From: Magnetovibrio sp. PR-2
GTDB lineage: Bacteria > Pseudomonadota > Alphaproteobacteria > Rhodospirillales > Magnetovibrionaceae
DNA length: 64,000 bases
Assembly (NCBI RefSeq): GCF_036689815.1
Contig: NZ_JBAHUR010000007.1
Location: forward strand, 124,001 to 188,000
Reading direction: 5' to 3'
Shown here: in pieces, positions 25,883 through 34,265 of the stretch
How the letters are laid out: every line of letters begins with the position of its first letter
Position numbering within the stretch: position 1 is the first letter of the stretch
Notes under the pieces: generated by a model
Databases searched by the model: none
The model's input: the letters and a program-made list of their open reading frames with translations, nothing else
Told to the model about the DNA's origin: nothing
Program-made: the position numbers and the translations under genes

Positions 25883-27349
25883 TTATTCTTCGGACAGCAA
25901 TGTGAGTTGTGCACCGTTCGCACCGCCTTCGTGGTCAACCAACGCGATGGGGTATTCGCCGGTGAAACAGGCATCACAGTATTGAGGCATGTCATCATTG
26001 CGGCCATTTTGACCGACAGCGCGGTACAGGCCGTCGTAGGAAATGAAGGCCAAGCTGTCGACGCCGATGTGCGCAGCCATTTCGTCTACCGTCATGCGGG
26101 ACGCCATCAGCTTGTCTTTGTCGGGCGTGTCGATGCCGTAAAAACACGGGTGCGTGGTGGGCGGGCTGGAAATGCGCATGTGGACTTCGGCAGCTCCTGC
26201 GTTGCGCATCATTTCAACGATCTTCACCGACGTGGTGCCGCGCACAATGGAATCGTCCACCAGCACCAAGCGCTTGCCTTTGATCCAATCGCGGTTGGCG
26301 TTGTGCTTCAGCTTCACGCCTAGGTGACGGATGTTGTCGGACGGCTGAATAAACGTGCGGCCCATGTAGTGGCTGCGGATGATGCCCAGATCGAACGGGA
26401 TGCCGCTTTCTTCTGCAAAGCCGATGGCCGACGGCACGCCGCTGTCGGGTACGGGCACGATCATGTCGGCTTCGACCAAGCTTTCGCGGGCGAGCTCTTT
26501 GCCGATGTTTTTGCGCACCTCATAGACGTTGTGGCCGTTGATGACACTGTCGGGCCGGGCGAAGTAGATGTATTCGAAAATGCAAAACCGTGACGGCTGT
26601 TCGGGGAACGGCTTCAGGCTTTGCATGCCTTTTTCGGAAAACACCACGATCTCGCCGGGTTCGACGTCTCGCACGTATTCGGCACCAATGATGTCCAGCG
26701 CACAGGTTTCCGACGCCAACACGTGGCCGTCATCACCGATTTTGCCGATCACCAGCGGGCGCACGCCCGACGGGTCGCGCACGCCGATGAGTTTTTGACG
26801 GGTGAGCGCGACCAAAGAATATGCCCCTTCGACGCCGCCCAGGGCATCGGTAAGTTTGTCCAACACCTTGCGGTATTCGCTGGTGGCGACGCGGTGCAGG
26901 ATGGTTTCCGTATCGGATGTGGACTGAAAGATGCTGCCGCGCTCAACCAAGTCGTTGCGGCACTTGCGGGCGTTGGTCAGGTTGCCGTTGTGGGCAATGG
27001 CAAAACCGCCGAACACCAAATCGGCGAACAGCGGTTGAACGTTGCGCATGACGGTGCCACCCGATGTGGAATAGCGCACATGACCGATGGCCATGGGGCC
27101 TTCGAGGCGGTCGATGACGTCTTCGGAATTGAAGTTGTCGCCGACACTGCCCAGGGCGCGGTGGCTGTGAAAGCGCTTTCCGCCAAACGAGACGACGCCC
27201 GCAGCTTCTTGTCCGCGGTGCTGTAGGGCATGAAGCCCCAAGGCGGTGAGCGCCGATGCGTCTGGGTGGTTATAGACACCAAAGACGCCGCATTCGTCGT
27301 GGAAGTGATCGTCTTCGGGCATGGTCTCGGTCAAAGTGCGCGTGGTCAT
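25883..27349 (-). CDS. purF: Amidophosphoribosyltransferase
   Basis: First committed enzyme of purine synthesis (PRPP plus glutamine to phosphoribosylamine). 488 residues from ATG 27349, giving an N-terminal propeptide of about 19 residues (to HFHDE) before the nucleophile in CGVFGVYNH, which is exposed by self-cleavage. The glutaminase domain has LQHRGQEAAG and HNGNLTN; the transferase PRPP loop is VLVDDSIVRGTT. Cysteines in FCIFEYIYFARPDS and YCDACFTGEYP fit the [4Fe-4S] cluster sites of the Bacillus-type enzyme. Cotranscribed with cvpA upstream. Confidence 0.95.
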   Translation of the reverse strand: MTTRTLTETMPEDDHFHDECGVFGVYNHPDASALTALGLHALQHRGQEAAGVVSFGGKRFHSHRALGSVGDNFNSEDVIDRLEGPMAIGHVRYSTSGGTVMRNVQPLFADLVFGGFAIAHNGNLTNARKCRNDLVERGSIFQSTSDTETILHRVATSEYRKVLDKLTDALGGVEGAYSLVALTRQKLIGVRDPSGVRPLVIGKIGDDGHVLASETCALDIIGAEYVRDVEPGEIVVFSEKGMQSLKPFPEQPSRFCIFEYIYFARPDSVINGHNVYEVRKNIGKELARESLVEADMIVPVPDSGVPSAIGFAEESGIPFDLGIIRSHYMGRTFIQPSDNIRHLGVKLKHNANRDWIKGKRLVLVDDSIVRGTTSVKIVEMMRNAGAAEVHMRISSPPTTHPCFYGIDTPDKDKLMASRMTVDEMAAHIGVDSLAFISYDGLYRAVGQNGRNDDMPQYCDACFTGEYPIALVDHEGGANGAQLTLLSEE

Positions 27350-27365
27350 GGTCTTGTGCAATCCA

Positions 27366-28007
27366 CTACTTGTTGAGTTCGAAAAGCCGATCCATTTCGG
27401 AGCGTTCCTTATTCCCGTATCCACCGGACTTGTCTTTTTCGGGGGCTTTGGGAACGGGCGTGATGGCTTTGTCGAAAAGTGATTTGGTTCCTTGTTTCGA
27501 GCCGGACTTCGGCTCTTTTGCATTCGGGTCTTGGGCCTGGGCCGGGGCCAAGGCGCTGAGCATATCCGCACCTTGTTGGACGAACGGCATGGTGCGGGTT
27601 TCGTAAATCCATTCGGGCTGTTCGTCTTCGGGGGTCATCCACTGATAACCGATCCACACGAGGCACACGATGATGGCTCCACGCAATACCCCAAATAAAA
27701 AGCCCAAGGCCCGGTCTAAGGGGCCAAGGGCACTGGCTTTGACGTCGCTGGAGATGCGTTTGATGACCAGGTTCAAGATCACCAAGGTGCCGATGAAGAC
27801 CACGGCTCCGGTCGCAAGCGTGGCGAAAAAGGGGTCTTGGATGAATTGAAGGGTAAAGTGTTCGACGGCAGGGGTTAAGTACATGGTGGCGAACACGGCG
27901 CCGACCCATGACGCGATGGACAGGACTTCGTGGACAAAACCGCGCCCGTATGCAAACGCGCCGGAAATGACCAATACGCCGATGACAAGGATGTCGAGCC
28001 AATGCAT
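27366..28007 (-). CDS. cvpA: CvpA family membrane protein
   Basis: 213 residues. The N-terminal half has four hydrophobic helices (LDILVIGVLVISGAFAYGRG, EVLSIASWVGAVFATMYL, LATGAVVFIGTLVILNLVI, LGFLFGVLRGAIIVCLVWIG), the CvpA/colicin V production fold. The C-terminal 60 residues are a polar, Lys/Pro-rich cytoplasmic tail. It sits between radA and purF, the classic cvpA-purF pairing. The biochemical function is not established. Confidence 0.93.
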   Translation of the reverse strand: MHWLDILVIGVLVISGAFAYGRGFVHEVLSIASWVGAVFATMYLTPAVEHFTLQFIQDPFFATLATGAVVFIGTLVILNLVIKRISSDVKASALGPLDRALGFLFGVLRGAIIVCLVWIGYQWMTPEDEQPEWIYETRTMPFVQQGADMLSALAPAQAQDPNAKEPKSGSKQGTKSLFDKAITPVPKAPEKDKSGGYGNKERSEMDRLFELNK

Positions 28008-28025
28008 AACTTCTGGTTCGTCCCT

Positions 28026-29390
28026 TTAACCTTCGTTGTCGAACTGTTGTGCCAAGTCTTGAATATGGCTCAGCTCGTTTAACGTTATACCCTTTGCGCC
28101 GATTTTGGTCTTGCCCCGGTTCTTCGGGATCACGGCGCGTTTGAAGCCCAGCTTTGCAGCTTCTTTCAGTCGGCCTTCGGCGTGCGCCACGGCGCGGGTC
28201 TCGCCCGAAAGGCCAATTTCGCCGAAATACACGCTGCCATCGGGCACTGCAATGCCGCTCAGCGATGATAAAAGTGCTGCGGCGACGGCCAAATCTGCGG
28301 CAGGTTCCGTGACCCGAAGCCCGCCTGCGACGTTCAAGTACACGTCGTTGGCCCCAATGGCAACCCCGCATCGGTTTTCAATCACCGCCATAATCATGGA
28401 AAGACGCGACGAATCCCAGCCCACAACGGCTCTGCGCGGGGTGGCGAGGGTGGACGGAGACACCAAAGCCTGCACTTCCAACAACATAGGGCGCGTGCCC
28501 TCCATCCCCGCAAAAACGGCGGAACCGCTGACTTGGGTTTCGCGTTCCGACAAAAAAAGTGCCGACGGATTGCTGACTTCGGTGAGGCCAGCGTCCGACA
28601 TCTCAAACACACCGATCTCGTCCGTCGCGCCAAAGCGATTTTTGACACCCCGCAGGATGCGAAATTGGTGGCTGCGATCGCCTTCGAAATAGAGCACAGT
28701 GTCGACCATGTGTTCCAACACCCGCGGGCCAGCGATCTGGCCTTCTTTGGTGACGTGCCCAACCAGCAAAACGGGGAAGCCCTTGCGTTTGGCCAGGCGG
28801 ATCAGCTCCATGGCCGAGGTGCGCACTTGGGAAACCGATCCCGGTGCACTTTCTAAATTGTCCAAAAACATGGTTTGGATGGAATCGATAATCGCCACGT
28901 CCGGCGGGGTTTCGTCCAAGGTCGTGACGATGTCGCGCACGTTGGTGGCGGCAGCGAGTTCCACCGGGGCTTTTTCCAGGTTCAGACGGCTGGCGCGCAG
29001 ACGCAGTTGGTCGACGGCTTCCTCACCGCTGATGTAGGCCACGCGTCCGCCCTTGGCCAAATTTGCGGCCGCTTGCAGTAAAATGGTGGATTTGCCGATG
29101 CCGGGCTCACCGCCCACCAAGATGGCGGAGCCAGGCACCATGCCGCCGCCCAAGACGCGGTCGAGCTCTTCGATGTTGGTTTTGCGCCGCGGGGCTTGTT
29201 TTTCTTCGCCTTCAAGCCCAACGAAAGAGATTTTGCGCCCCTTGGACGCGCCGAGACCTTTGGGCGTGTCGCTGCCCACGGCTTCTTCGCTTAAGCTGTT
29301 CCAGGCCCCGCACGCATCGCATTTGCCGCTCCATTTGGGGAACGTTGCGCCGCAATCGGAGCAGACAAACTGTGATTTCGCTTTGGCCAA
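28026..29390 (-). CDS. radA: DNA repair protein RadA
   Basis: 454 residues from a TTG at 29390 preceded by AAAGGGC; this start gives the standard N terminus (AKAKSQFVCSDCGATFPKW). A four-Cys zinc finger (CSDC...CDAC) leads to a RecA-like ATPase: Walker A GGEPGIGKST, Walker B IIDSIQTM, the RadA-specific KNRFG loop, and a C-terminal Lon-protease-like domain (GVAIGANDVYLNVAGGLRVTEPAADLAVAAALLSS). It is a branch-migration helicase acting with RecA in recombination. Confidence 0.95.
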   Translation of the reverse strand: MAKAKSQFVCSDCGATFPKWSGKCDACGAWNSLSEEAVGSDTPKGLGASKGRKISFVGLEGEEKQAPRRKTNIEELDRVLGGGMVPGSAILVGGEPGIGKSTILLQAAANLAKGGRVAYISGEEAVDQLRLRASRLNLEKAPVELAAATNVRDIVTTLDETPPDVAIIDSIQTMFLDNLESAPGSVSQVRTSAMELIRLAKRKGFPVLLVGHVTKEGQIAGPRVLEHMVDTVLYFEGDRSHQFRILRGVKNRFGATDEIGVFEMSDAGLTEVSNPSALFLSERETQVSGSAVFAGMEGTRPMLLEVQALVSPSTLATPRRAVVGWDSSRLSMIMAVIENRCGVAIGANDVYLNVAGGLRVTEPAADLAVAAALLSSLSGIAVPDGSVYFGEIGLSGETRAVAHAEGRLKEAAKLGFKRAVIPKNRGKTKIGAKGITLNELSHIQDLAQQFDNEG

Positions 29391-29625
29391 CGGATGCCCT
29401 TTGCACCACGAAATTTCGAACAGCGGAGAGGTCGGGAATTCTCTTCTCAAATTCTGGGCTTGGTTTAGCGTGATTCGGGGGTGCGAAACAAGTGTTCAGC
29501 CTGGGGAAATCTTAATTCATCACACTTATCAGGCGAATTTAATTTATTGAAGTTGTTGAGGAAAAAAGTTGCCAGCGTGCTACACTTAATAAAAGTGGGC
29601 TCCTTTCAAAAAAGCGGGGTGCGGG
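29391..29625. other. Divergent intergenic region radA / CBS protein
   Basis: 235 nt. AT-rich around 29510-29600, and a promoter for the CBS-transporter pair must lie here (for example TACACT at 29581-29586). The segment next to radA is free of other genes. Confidence 0.3.
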
Positions 29626-30189
29626 ATGGACTGCAAATCGGTTATGGCTCCCATTAAGGTGAGCATCTACGCCGACGAAAAAGCCAAAGACGTCATCGAT
29701 TTTATGGTCGAAAAGCACATGGGGCTGGTCCCCGTGACGGAACGTGACGGCACGTTTGCAGGGCTTATCAGCGGCGATAGCTTGATGACGCACATGCTGC
29801 CCAAGGCGCTCAGCACCATGGGCAACCTGTTTGGCCGCGGCGGCTTGCAAAAAGCGAGTTTCCTCAACGAAACCGCAGAAGATATGAAGCACCGCCTGGA
29901 CGGCTTGGGCGAGCGCACCATCGGGGAGCTGTTGGATCGCAAAGTCAAATCCATCACCCCCGACACGCCTTTGATCGACGCGCTGATGATGATCAAAGAC
30001 AAGCAATACGTCGTCCCGGTGGTGGACGAAAACAAAAAGCTATTGGGCGCGATTTCGTTCTTCTCGGTGCTTTATGGGCTCAAAGAAGAATACGACCGCG
30101 AGGCGGTGGCGAAGCTCAAAGCCGAAGAGCGCGCCAAGCGCCAAGCCCAAAAAGAAGAGGCCAATGCGGCTGAGGAGGGCAAACAATGA
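29626..30189 (+). CDS. CBS-pair domain protein
   Basis: 187 residues. Two CBS motifs: residues 4-60 (VMAPIKVSIYADEKAKDVIDFMVEK..GLVPVTERDGTFAGLISG) and about 103-155 (DRKVKSITPDTPLIDALMMIKDKQYVVPVVDENKKLLGAIS), linked by a helical insert, and a charged Lys/Glu-rich C-terminal tail. CBS pairs bind adenosine nucleotides and gate enzymes or transporters. The stop overlaps the start of the following transporter gene (ATGA), so the protein is probably its regulatory partner. Confidence 0.88.
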   Translation: MDCKSVMAPIKVSIYADEKAKDVIDFMVEKHMGLVPVTERDGTFAGLISGDSLMTHMLPKALSTMGNLFGRGGLQKASFLNETAEDMKHRLDGLGERTIGELLDRKVKSITPDTPLIDALMMIKDKQYVVPVVDENKKLLGAISFFSVLYGLKEEYDREAVAKLKAEERAKRQAQKEEANAAEEGKQ

Positions 30190-31544
30190 CCCCCCATGGA
30201 GGAGCTGTTGAAGCCGCGCATAACGCCGTTATTTTTGGTCTGGACCCGCTGTGGCTGTCCACGGCGCTGTTGATCGTATCCTACGCCGTTCTGTTATCTG
30301 AAAAATTCAACCGAACGGTTGTGGCGCTGTTGGGTGGGGGCTTGGTGATCATCACTGGGCTGGTGTCTCAATCCCAAGCCATTGCCGCCATCGATTTCAA
30401 CACCATCGCGTTGTTGACGGGCATGATGATCATCGTCGCCATCACGCGCACATCGGGCGTGTTCGAATTCGTCGCCATTTGGTCGGCCAAAAAGGTCAAG
30501 GCCGACCCCATGGGCATCTTGATCGTGCTGTCCATTGTCACGGCGGTGTTCTCAGCCTTTTTGGATAACTTGACCACCGTGTTGTTGGTGGTTCCGGTGG
30601 CGTTGTTGATCGTCGAAAAGTTGAAGGTCAATCCGTATCCGTTTTTGATTTCTCAAATCTTGGCGTCCAACATTGGTGGTACGGCGACATTGATCGGCGA
30701 TCCGCCCAACATCTTGATCGGCTCGGCCACGGGCCTCAGCTTTATGCAGTTCATCACCAATTTGGGCCCGGTGTCTTTGATGGTGCTGATCATCATGGTG
30801 CCGATCTTCAAAATGATCTGGGGCAAGGACCTGGTCGCCACGGACGAGGCCAAAGAAAGCATCATGCGGTTTCGCGAAGTCGAAAGCATCACCGACATGC
30901 GCATGCTGGTGATGTCGTTGAGCGTTTTGGTCTTGGTCATCGCAGGCTTCATCATTGGCGAGCACTACCACATCCCGCCCGGCACGACGGCTATGTTCGG
31001 CGCGGCGGTGTTGTTGTTGGTGACGTCCATTGGGCTCGATAACGAAGAACAGTCCGAACGGTTGCATCATGCCTTGGTCGAGGTCGAATGGGCCGCGTTG
31101 TTGTTCTTCATCGGCTTGTTCATCATCGTCGCGGGCGTTGAGCACGCCGGGCTGTTGAACATCTTGGGCGAATACATGATGGCGTTCACGGGTGGTGATC
31201 CCATGTTGGCGGCGTTCTCGACCATGTGGCTGTCGGCCATTGTTTCCGCCGCTGTCGACAACATCCCGTTTGTGGCAACCATGATCCCGTTGGTTGAAAG
31301 CATGGAAGCGGGTCTCGGCGGTGCAGATGCGCTGGAACCGGTGTGGTGGTCCTTGGCCCTGGGCGCGTGCTTAGGCGGTAACGGATCACTGGTCGGTGCG
31401 GCGGCGAATGTGATGGTGTCGGGCATTTCAGAACGGGCGGGCTATCCCATCAGCTTTGTGCGGTTTTTAAAAATCGGCCTGCCGTTGATGTTGCTCACCA
31501 TCGTGATTGCGAACATTTATGTTTGGTTGCGGTATTTTTTCTAA
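30186..31544 (+). CDS. ArsB/NhaD-type (SLC13-like) anion/cation transporter
   Basis: 452 residues, about 11-12 membrane helices. ASNIGGTATLIGDPPNILIG near residue 160 and a second half with SAAVDNIPFVATMIPL and GNGSLVGAAANVMVSG are the paired hairpin motifs of the ion transporter superfamily members ArsB/NhaD (TC 2.A.45/2.A.62). The substrate cannot be fixed; Na+/H+ exchange or oxyanion export are both possible. Translationally coupled to the CBS protein upstream, which suggests nucleotide-dependent gating. Confidence 0.88.
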   Translation: MTPHGGAVEAAHNAVIFGLDPLWLSTALLIVSYAVLLSEKFNRTVVALLGGGLVIITGLVSQSQAIAAIDFNTIALLTGMMIIVAITRTSGVFEFVAIWSAKKVKADPMGILIVLSIVTAVFSAFLDNLTTVLLVVPVALLIVEKLKVNPYPFLISQILASNIGGTATLIGDPPNILIGSATGLSFMQFITNLGPVSLMVLIIMVPIFKMIWGKDLVATDEAKESIMRFREVESITDMRMLVMSLSVLVLVIAGFIIGEHYHIPPGTTAMFGAAVLLLVTSIGLDNEEQSERLHHALVEVEWAALLFFIGLFIIVAGVEHAGLLNILGEYMMAFTGGDPMLAAFSTMWLSAIVSAAVDNIPFVATMIPLVESMEAGLGGADALEPVWWSLALGACLGGNGSLVGAAANVMVSGISERAGYPISFVRFLKIGLPLMLLTIVIANIYVWLRYFF

Positions 31545-31576
31545 AGCCGACAAACCTCACATCCCCACCACCGTCA

Positions 31577-31595
31577 CCCCGGACTTGATCCGGGG
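31577..31595. repeat. Dispersed palindromic repeat, CCGGACTTGATCCGG type
   Basis: CCCCGGA-CTTGA-TCCGGGG hairpin 32 nt after the transporter stop, flanked by GTCA and TCCATGG. This wording is common as a dispersed intergenic repeat in alphaproteobacterial genomes. It could also act as transcript end, but has no U-tract. Confidence 0.7.
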
Positions 31596-31652
31596 TCCAT
31601 GGGCGTATGCTAAGTGGTGATCGTTAGAGACTTTAAGCCGTAAAGCCCACAG

Positions 31653-31677
31653 ACTCCGGCCTGCGCAGGAGCGACGG
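31653..31677. repeat. Dispersed palindromic repeat, CTCCGGCCTGCGCAGGAG type
   Basis: ACTCCGG-CCTGCGCAGG-AGCGACGG; the core CCTGCGCAGG (31660-31669) is a perfect palindrome. The trailing GCGACGG is shared with the repeats near the GIY-YIG gene at 37.6-38.1 kb, so these belong to one repeat class. Confidence 0.55.
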
Positions 31678-31686
31678 TGTGTGGTG

Positions 31687-31833
31687 TTAGGCTTTTGGCT
31701 TCTCTTTCACCGGCCAAAACTTCATCGTCAAAAACAATCCCACAGCCGCCCCAACACCCGCCAACGCGGCCCAATCGCCGAGCCAGTTGTAGGTGAGGGC
31801 GGCAATGGCGGCGCCAAACAAGATACAGATCAT
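31687..31833 (-). CDS. Small membrane protein, 48 residues
   Basis: Reverse-strand gene from ATG 31833 to TAA 31687. The product MICILFGAAIAALTYNWLGD continues with WAALAGVGAAVGLFLTMKFW and ends PVKEKPKA: two short hydrophobic helices joined by a tight turn, with a basic C-terminal tail that should stay in the cytoplasm. AAAGGGACAG precedes the start by about 7 nt. It lies 18 nt after the NTF2-like gene and is likely cotranscribed. Function unknown. Confidence 0.6.
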   Translation of the reverse strand: MICILFGAAIAALTYNWLGDWAALAGVGAAVGLFLTMKFWPVKEKPKA

Positions 31834-31851
31834 TTATGCTGTCCCTTTTGT

Positions 31852-32256
31852 TTAGTGCGTTTGGTTGGGCCGTGCGCCGACCCCTTTGGGTTTGGCGGTT
31901 GTGATGCCCGCTTGGTGGTGGGTCATTTTCCACTGATCGTCTTCTTTGACAAAGATGTTGGTGGTCGCCGCGACCGCTTCGCCGACTTGTTCCAGGCACG
32001 TAACCCAACCCGTATTTCCCACGACCATAGGGGTGGCGTCATAGGGCACGACTTGGGGCGCTTCGTCGCCCTTAAAGATCGCGCGCCAGCTTTCCATGAT
32101 GACCGTGCGGTTGATGAGGATCGGTGCGCCTGGGTGGATGCACGACACCGGGTTCTTTTTTGCCCACAGCGCGTCCATGGCGTCCATATCCGCGCTGGTA
32201 AACGCGGCGTAAAACGCGTCGTTGGCAAACAGCAAGGTGGCTTCGTCTTGGGTCAT
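31852..32256 (-). CDS. NTF2-like / SnoaL-fold protein
   Basis: 134 residues. Starts LLFANDAFYAAFTSADMDAMDALWAKK, then CIHPGAPILINRTVIMESWRAIFKG, a TNIFVKEDDQWKMTHHQAG strand; this is the cone-shaped SnoaL/DUF4440 pattern, with a central 'HPG...G...I..SW..I' motif. Members are enzymes or ligand-binding proteins of varied role. Follows the CHMI gene by 3 nt in the same direction, suggesting an operon with it and the 48-residue membrane protein. Confidence 0.8.
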   Translation of the reverse strand: MTQDEATLLFANDAFYAAFTSADMDAMDALWAKKNPVSCIHPGAPILINRTVIMESWRAIFKGDEAPQVVPYDATPMVVGNTGWVTCLEQVGEAVAATTNIFVKEDDQWKMTHHQAGITTAKPKGVGARPNQTH

Positions 32257-32259
32257 GGT

Positions 32260-32589
32260 TCAGCTTTTGGTGTACGCTTGCGGTAAGTCGTTGACCTCGA
32301 CACTGACTTTGACGTCTCCGGCGAAGTATTTCACCGCGGCGAAGACCTTTTCGCTCAGCATCTTTTTTTGAACGTCGGTACGGCCCGGCTGCAGTTTTAC
32401 GTTTACGTGGATGAAGGCGCGGCGCTCGCCACCGATGCAATAAGACCGCACGGGGGTACAGCGGGCTTTGACGTTTTGAGGGGTGAACAACTCGCTTTCC
32501 ACCGCGCCGTCATAAACAGCTTCGGCCAAGGCTTGAATGTCCAAGTCGGCTTCGAGTTCTTTAGCGTATTCGACAATCAAGTGCGGCAT
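32260..32589 (-). CDS. 5-carboxymethyl-2-hydroxymuconate isomerase family (tautomerase)
   Basis: 109 residues from ATG 32589, the exact length of CHMI (HpaF). Pro2 follows the initiator Met (MPHLIVEYAKELE), giving the catalytic N-terminal proline of the tautomerase superfamily; other conserved segments are RCTPVRSYCIGG and FIHVNVKLQPGR. HpaF isomerises a homoprotocatechuate breakdown product; no other hpa gene is nearby, so the real substrate may differ. An AGAGGCC ribosome site precedes the start. Confidence 0.85.
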   Translation of the reverse strand: MPHLIVEYAKELEADLDIQALAEAVYDGAVESELFTPQNVKARCTPVRSYCIGGERRAFIHVNVKLQPGRTDVQKKMLSEKVFAAVKYFAGDVKVSVEVNDLPQAYTKS

Positions 32590-32654
32590 GGAATGGCCTC
32601 TGTTTGGGCTATGCCCTCCCGGGGTGTGGGGCTTATCCCCACAAATAAAAAAAA

Positions 32655-32682
32655 GCAATGCGCGCGATCAAGCGCGCATTGC
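32655..32682 (-). terminator. Rho-independent terminator of the mlaE-mlaF operon
   Basis: GCAATGCGCGC / GCGCGCATTGC, 11-bp stem with a 6-nt loop, followed on the reverse strand by eight U residues. The first arm lies inside the last codons of mlaF, so the end of the coding sequence and the terminator are superposed. Confidence 0.85.
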
Positions 32683-33441
32683 CATTTTGATAGGGCCTTC
32701 GGCTTTGCCGTTGATGAACTGTTCGACATACTCATTGGCGGATGTGTCGATGTCTTCCACCGGGCCTTGCCAGATGATTTTGCCTTCGTAAAGCATGGCA
32801 ATGCGGTTGGCGATTTTGCGGGCCGATGCCATATCGTGGGTGATGGACAGCGCCGTGGCTCCCACTTCGCGCGTCACTTTGACGATTAAGTCATTGATGA
32901 CGTCGGCCATGATGGGATCCAGCCCCGTGGTGGGTTCGTCAAAGAAAATGACTTCCGGGTCGGACGCGATGGCGCGTGCTAGGCCGACGCGTTTTTGCAT
33001 GCCGCCGGACAGCTCGGACGGCATCAAGTCCGCCACCGGGGCGTCCATGCCGACCATGGCGAGCTTTTGAACGGCAATGCCATGGGCTTCGGACCGCGTG
33101 CAGCGTTTTTCCGCGAGCAAGCCGAACGCCACGTTTTCCCATACGGGCAAGCTGTCGAATAGGGCAGCACCTTGGAACAGCATGCCGAACTTGTGGTTCA
33201 CACGTTCGCGGTTGGCGGCGTTCATGCCGATGACCTCTTCGCCGTCGACTTTGATGGAGCCCTCGTCGGGCGTCAAAAGGCCCAAGATGGATTTCAGCGT
33301 CACGGATTTACCCGTGCCCGATCCACCGATGATAACCACGCTTTCGCCGACACCGACGTCCAAATCTACGCCGTCCAAAACAACTTTGGAACCAAAGGCT
33401 TTTTTCACGTTGCGCATCGAGATTTTGGGTTGATCGCTCAT
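32668..33441 (-). CDS. mlaF: MlaF-type ABC transporter ATP-binding protein
   Basis: 257 residues. Motifs: GGSGTGKSVTLKSILGLL (Walker A), FGMLFQGAALFDSLPVWENVAF (Q-loop and the LFDS/LPVWENV sequence typical of MlaF), LSGGMQKRVGLARA (signature with the MlaF-type GGMQKR) and EVIFFDEPTTGLDP (Walker B). Together with MlaE it moves phospholipids between the inner and outer membrane. No mlaD, mlaC or mlaB follows; these must be elsewhere. Confidence 0.92.
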   Translation of the reverse strand: MSDQPKISMRNVKKAFGSKVVLDGVDLDVGVGESVVIIGGSGTGKSVTLKSILGLLTPDEGSIKVDGEEVIGMNAANRERVNHKFGMLFQGAALFDSLPVWENVAFGLLAEKRCTRSEAHGIAVQKLAMVGMDAPVADLMPSELSGGMQKRVGLARAIASDPEVIFFDEPTTGLDPIMADVINDLIVKVTREVGATALSITHDMASARKIANRIAMLYEGKIIWQGPVEDIDTSANEYVEQFINGKAEGPIKMAMRA

Positions 33442-33453
33442 GGTGTCGTCCTC

Positions 33454-34233
33454 TTAACCATGTATCGTGAAGAACATTGCGGTGAGGATGTAGTCAAAGC
33501 ACAAGATCATGATCGAGGCCGAGACCACGGCGTTGGTTGTCGCGCGGCCCACGCCTTGTGCGCCGCCTTTAGAATTGTAGCCATGATAGCACCCCATCAA
33601 TGACACGATGAAGCCAAAGACGCCAGCCTTAACCAAGCCGGAATTCACGTCTTCGGCCCGAACAAAATTCCAGGTGTTTTGCAGATAGTTGGACGCATTG
33701 AAACCTAACTCGTGGACAGCCACCAAATACCCGCCAAACACGCCGATGATGTCAGCCACGATCACCAAAAGTGGGAACATGGTGATGCCTGCGATCAAGC
33801 GTGGTGCAACCAGATACTTCATGGGGTTGGTGGACAAGGTGGTCAGCGCGTCGATTTGTTCGGTTACACGCATGGTGCCGATTTCAGCCGCCAAGCTGGC
33901 GCCGATGCGGCCCGCAACCATCAAGCCTGCCAGCACCGGGCCCAGTTCGCGGGTGATGGACAACACCACCACGTTGGCGATGGCACCTTCGGCGGAAAAA
34001 CGTGAAAAACCCGTATGGCTTTGCAGCGCCAAGACCATGCCCGCAAAGACAGCCGTGAGCCCCACGACCGGCAGCGAGTAGTACCCGATGTCGATCATCT
34101 GGCGCAGGATCATGCGCGGGTAGTAAGGCGGGCGGAACGCGTGAGAGACGCCTAAAAAGGTGAACGTCATCATGCGCCCAATGGTCGCCAAAAACTTTAA
34201 AAAGACGCGCCCGATGGGCTGCAACGGATTCAT
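33454..34233 (-). CDS. mlaE: MlaE-type phospholipid ABC permease
   Basis: 259 residues from ATG 34233, the usual MlaE length. Five or so membrane helices with the family motif QMIDIGYYSLPVVGLTAVFAGMVLALQ near residue 50, then ELGPVLAGLMVAGRIGASLAAEIGTMRVTEQIDAL, the highly conserved coupling segment of MlaE. Inner-membrane permease of the phospholipid trafficking system. Lies between alr and mlaF on the same strand with 12-32 nt gaps. Confidence 0.92.
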   Translation of the reverse strand: MNPLQPIGRVFLKFLATIGRMMTFTFLGVSHAFRPPYYPRMILRQMIDIGYYSLPVVGLTAVFAGMVLALQSHTGFSRFSAEGAIANVVVLSITRELGPVLAGLMVAGRIGASLAAEIGTMRVTEQIDALTTLSTNPMKYLVAPRLIAGITMFPLLVIVADIIGVFGGYLVAVHELGFNASNYLQNTWNFVRAEDVNSGLVKAGVFGFIVSLMGCYHGYNSKGGAQGVGRATTNAVVSASIMILCFDYILTAMFFTIHG

Positions 34234-34265
34234 GGTCTTCGATCTTCTCTTCGGTCTTCTTTTGT

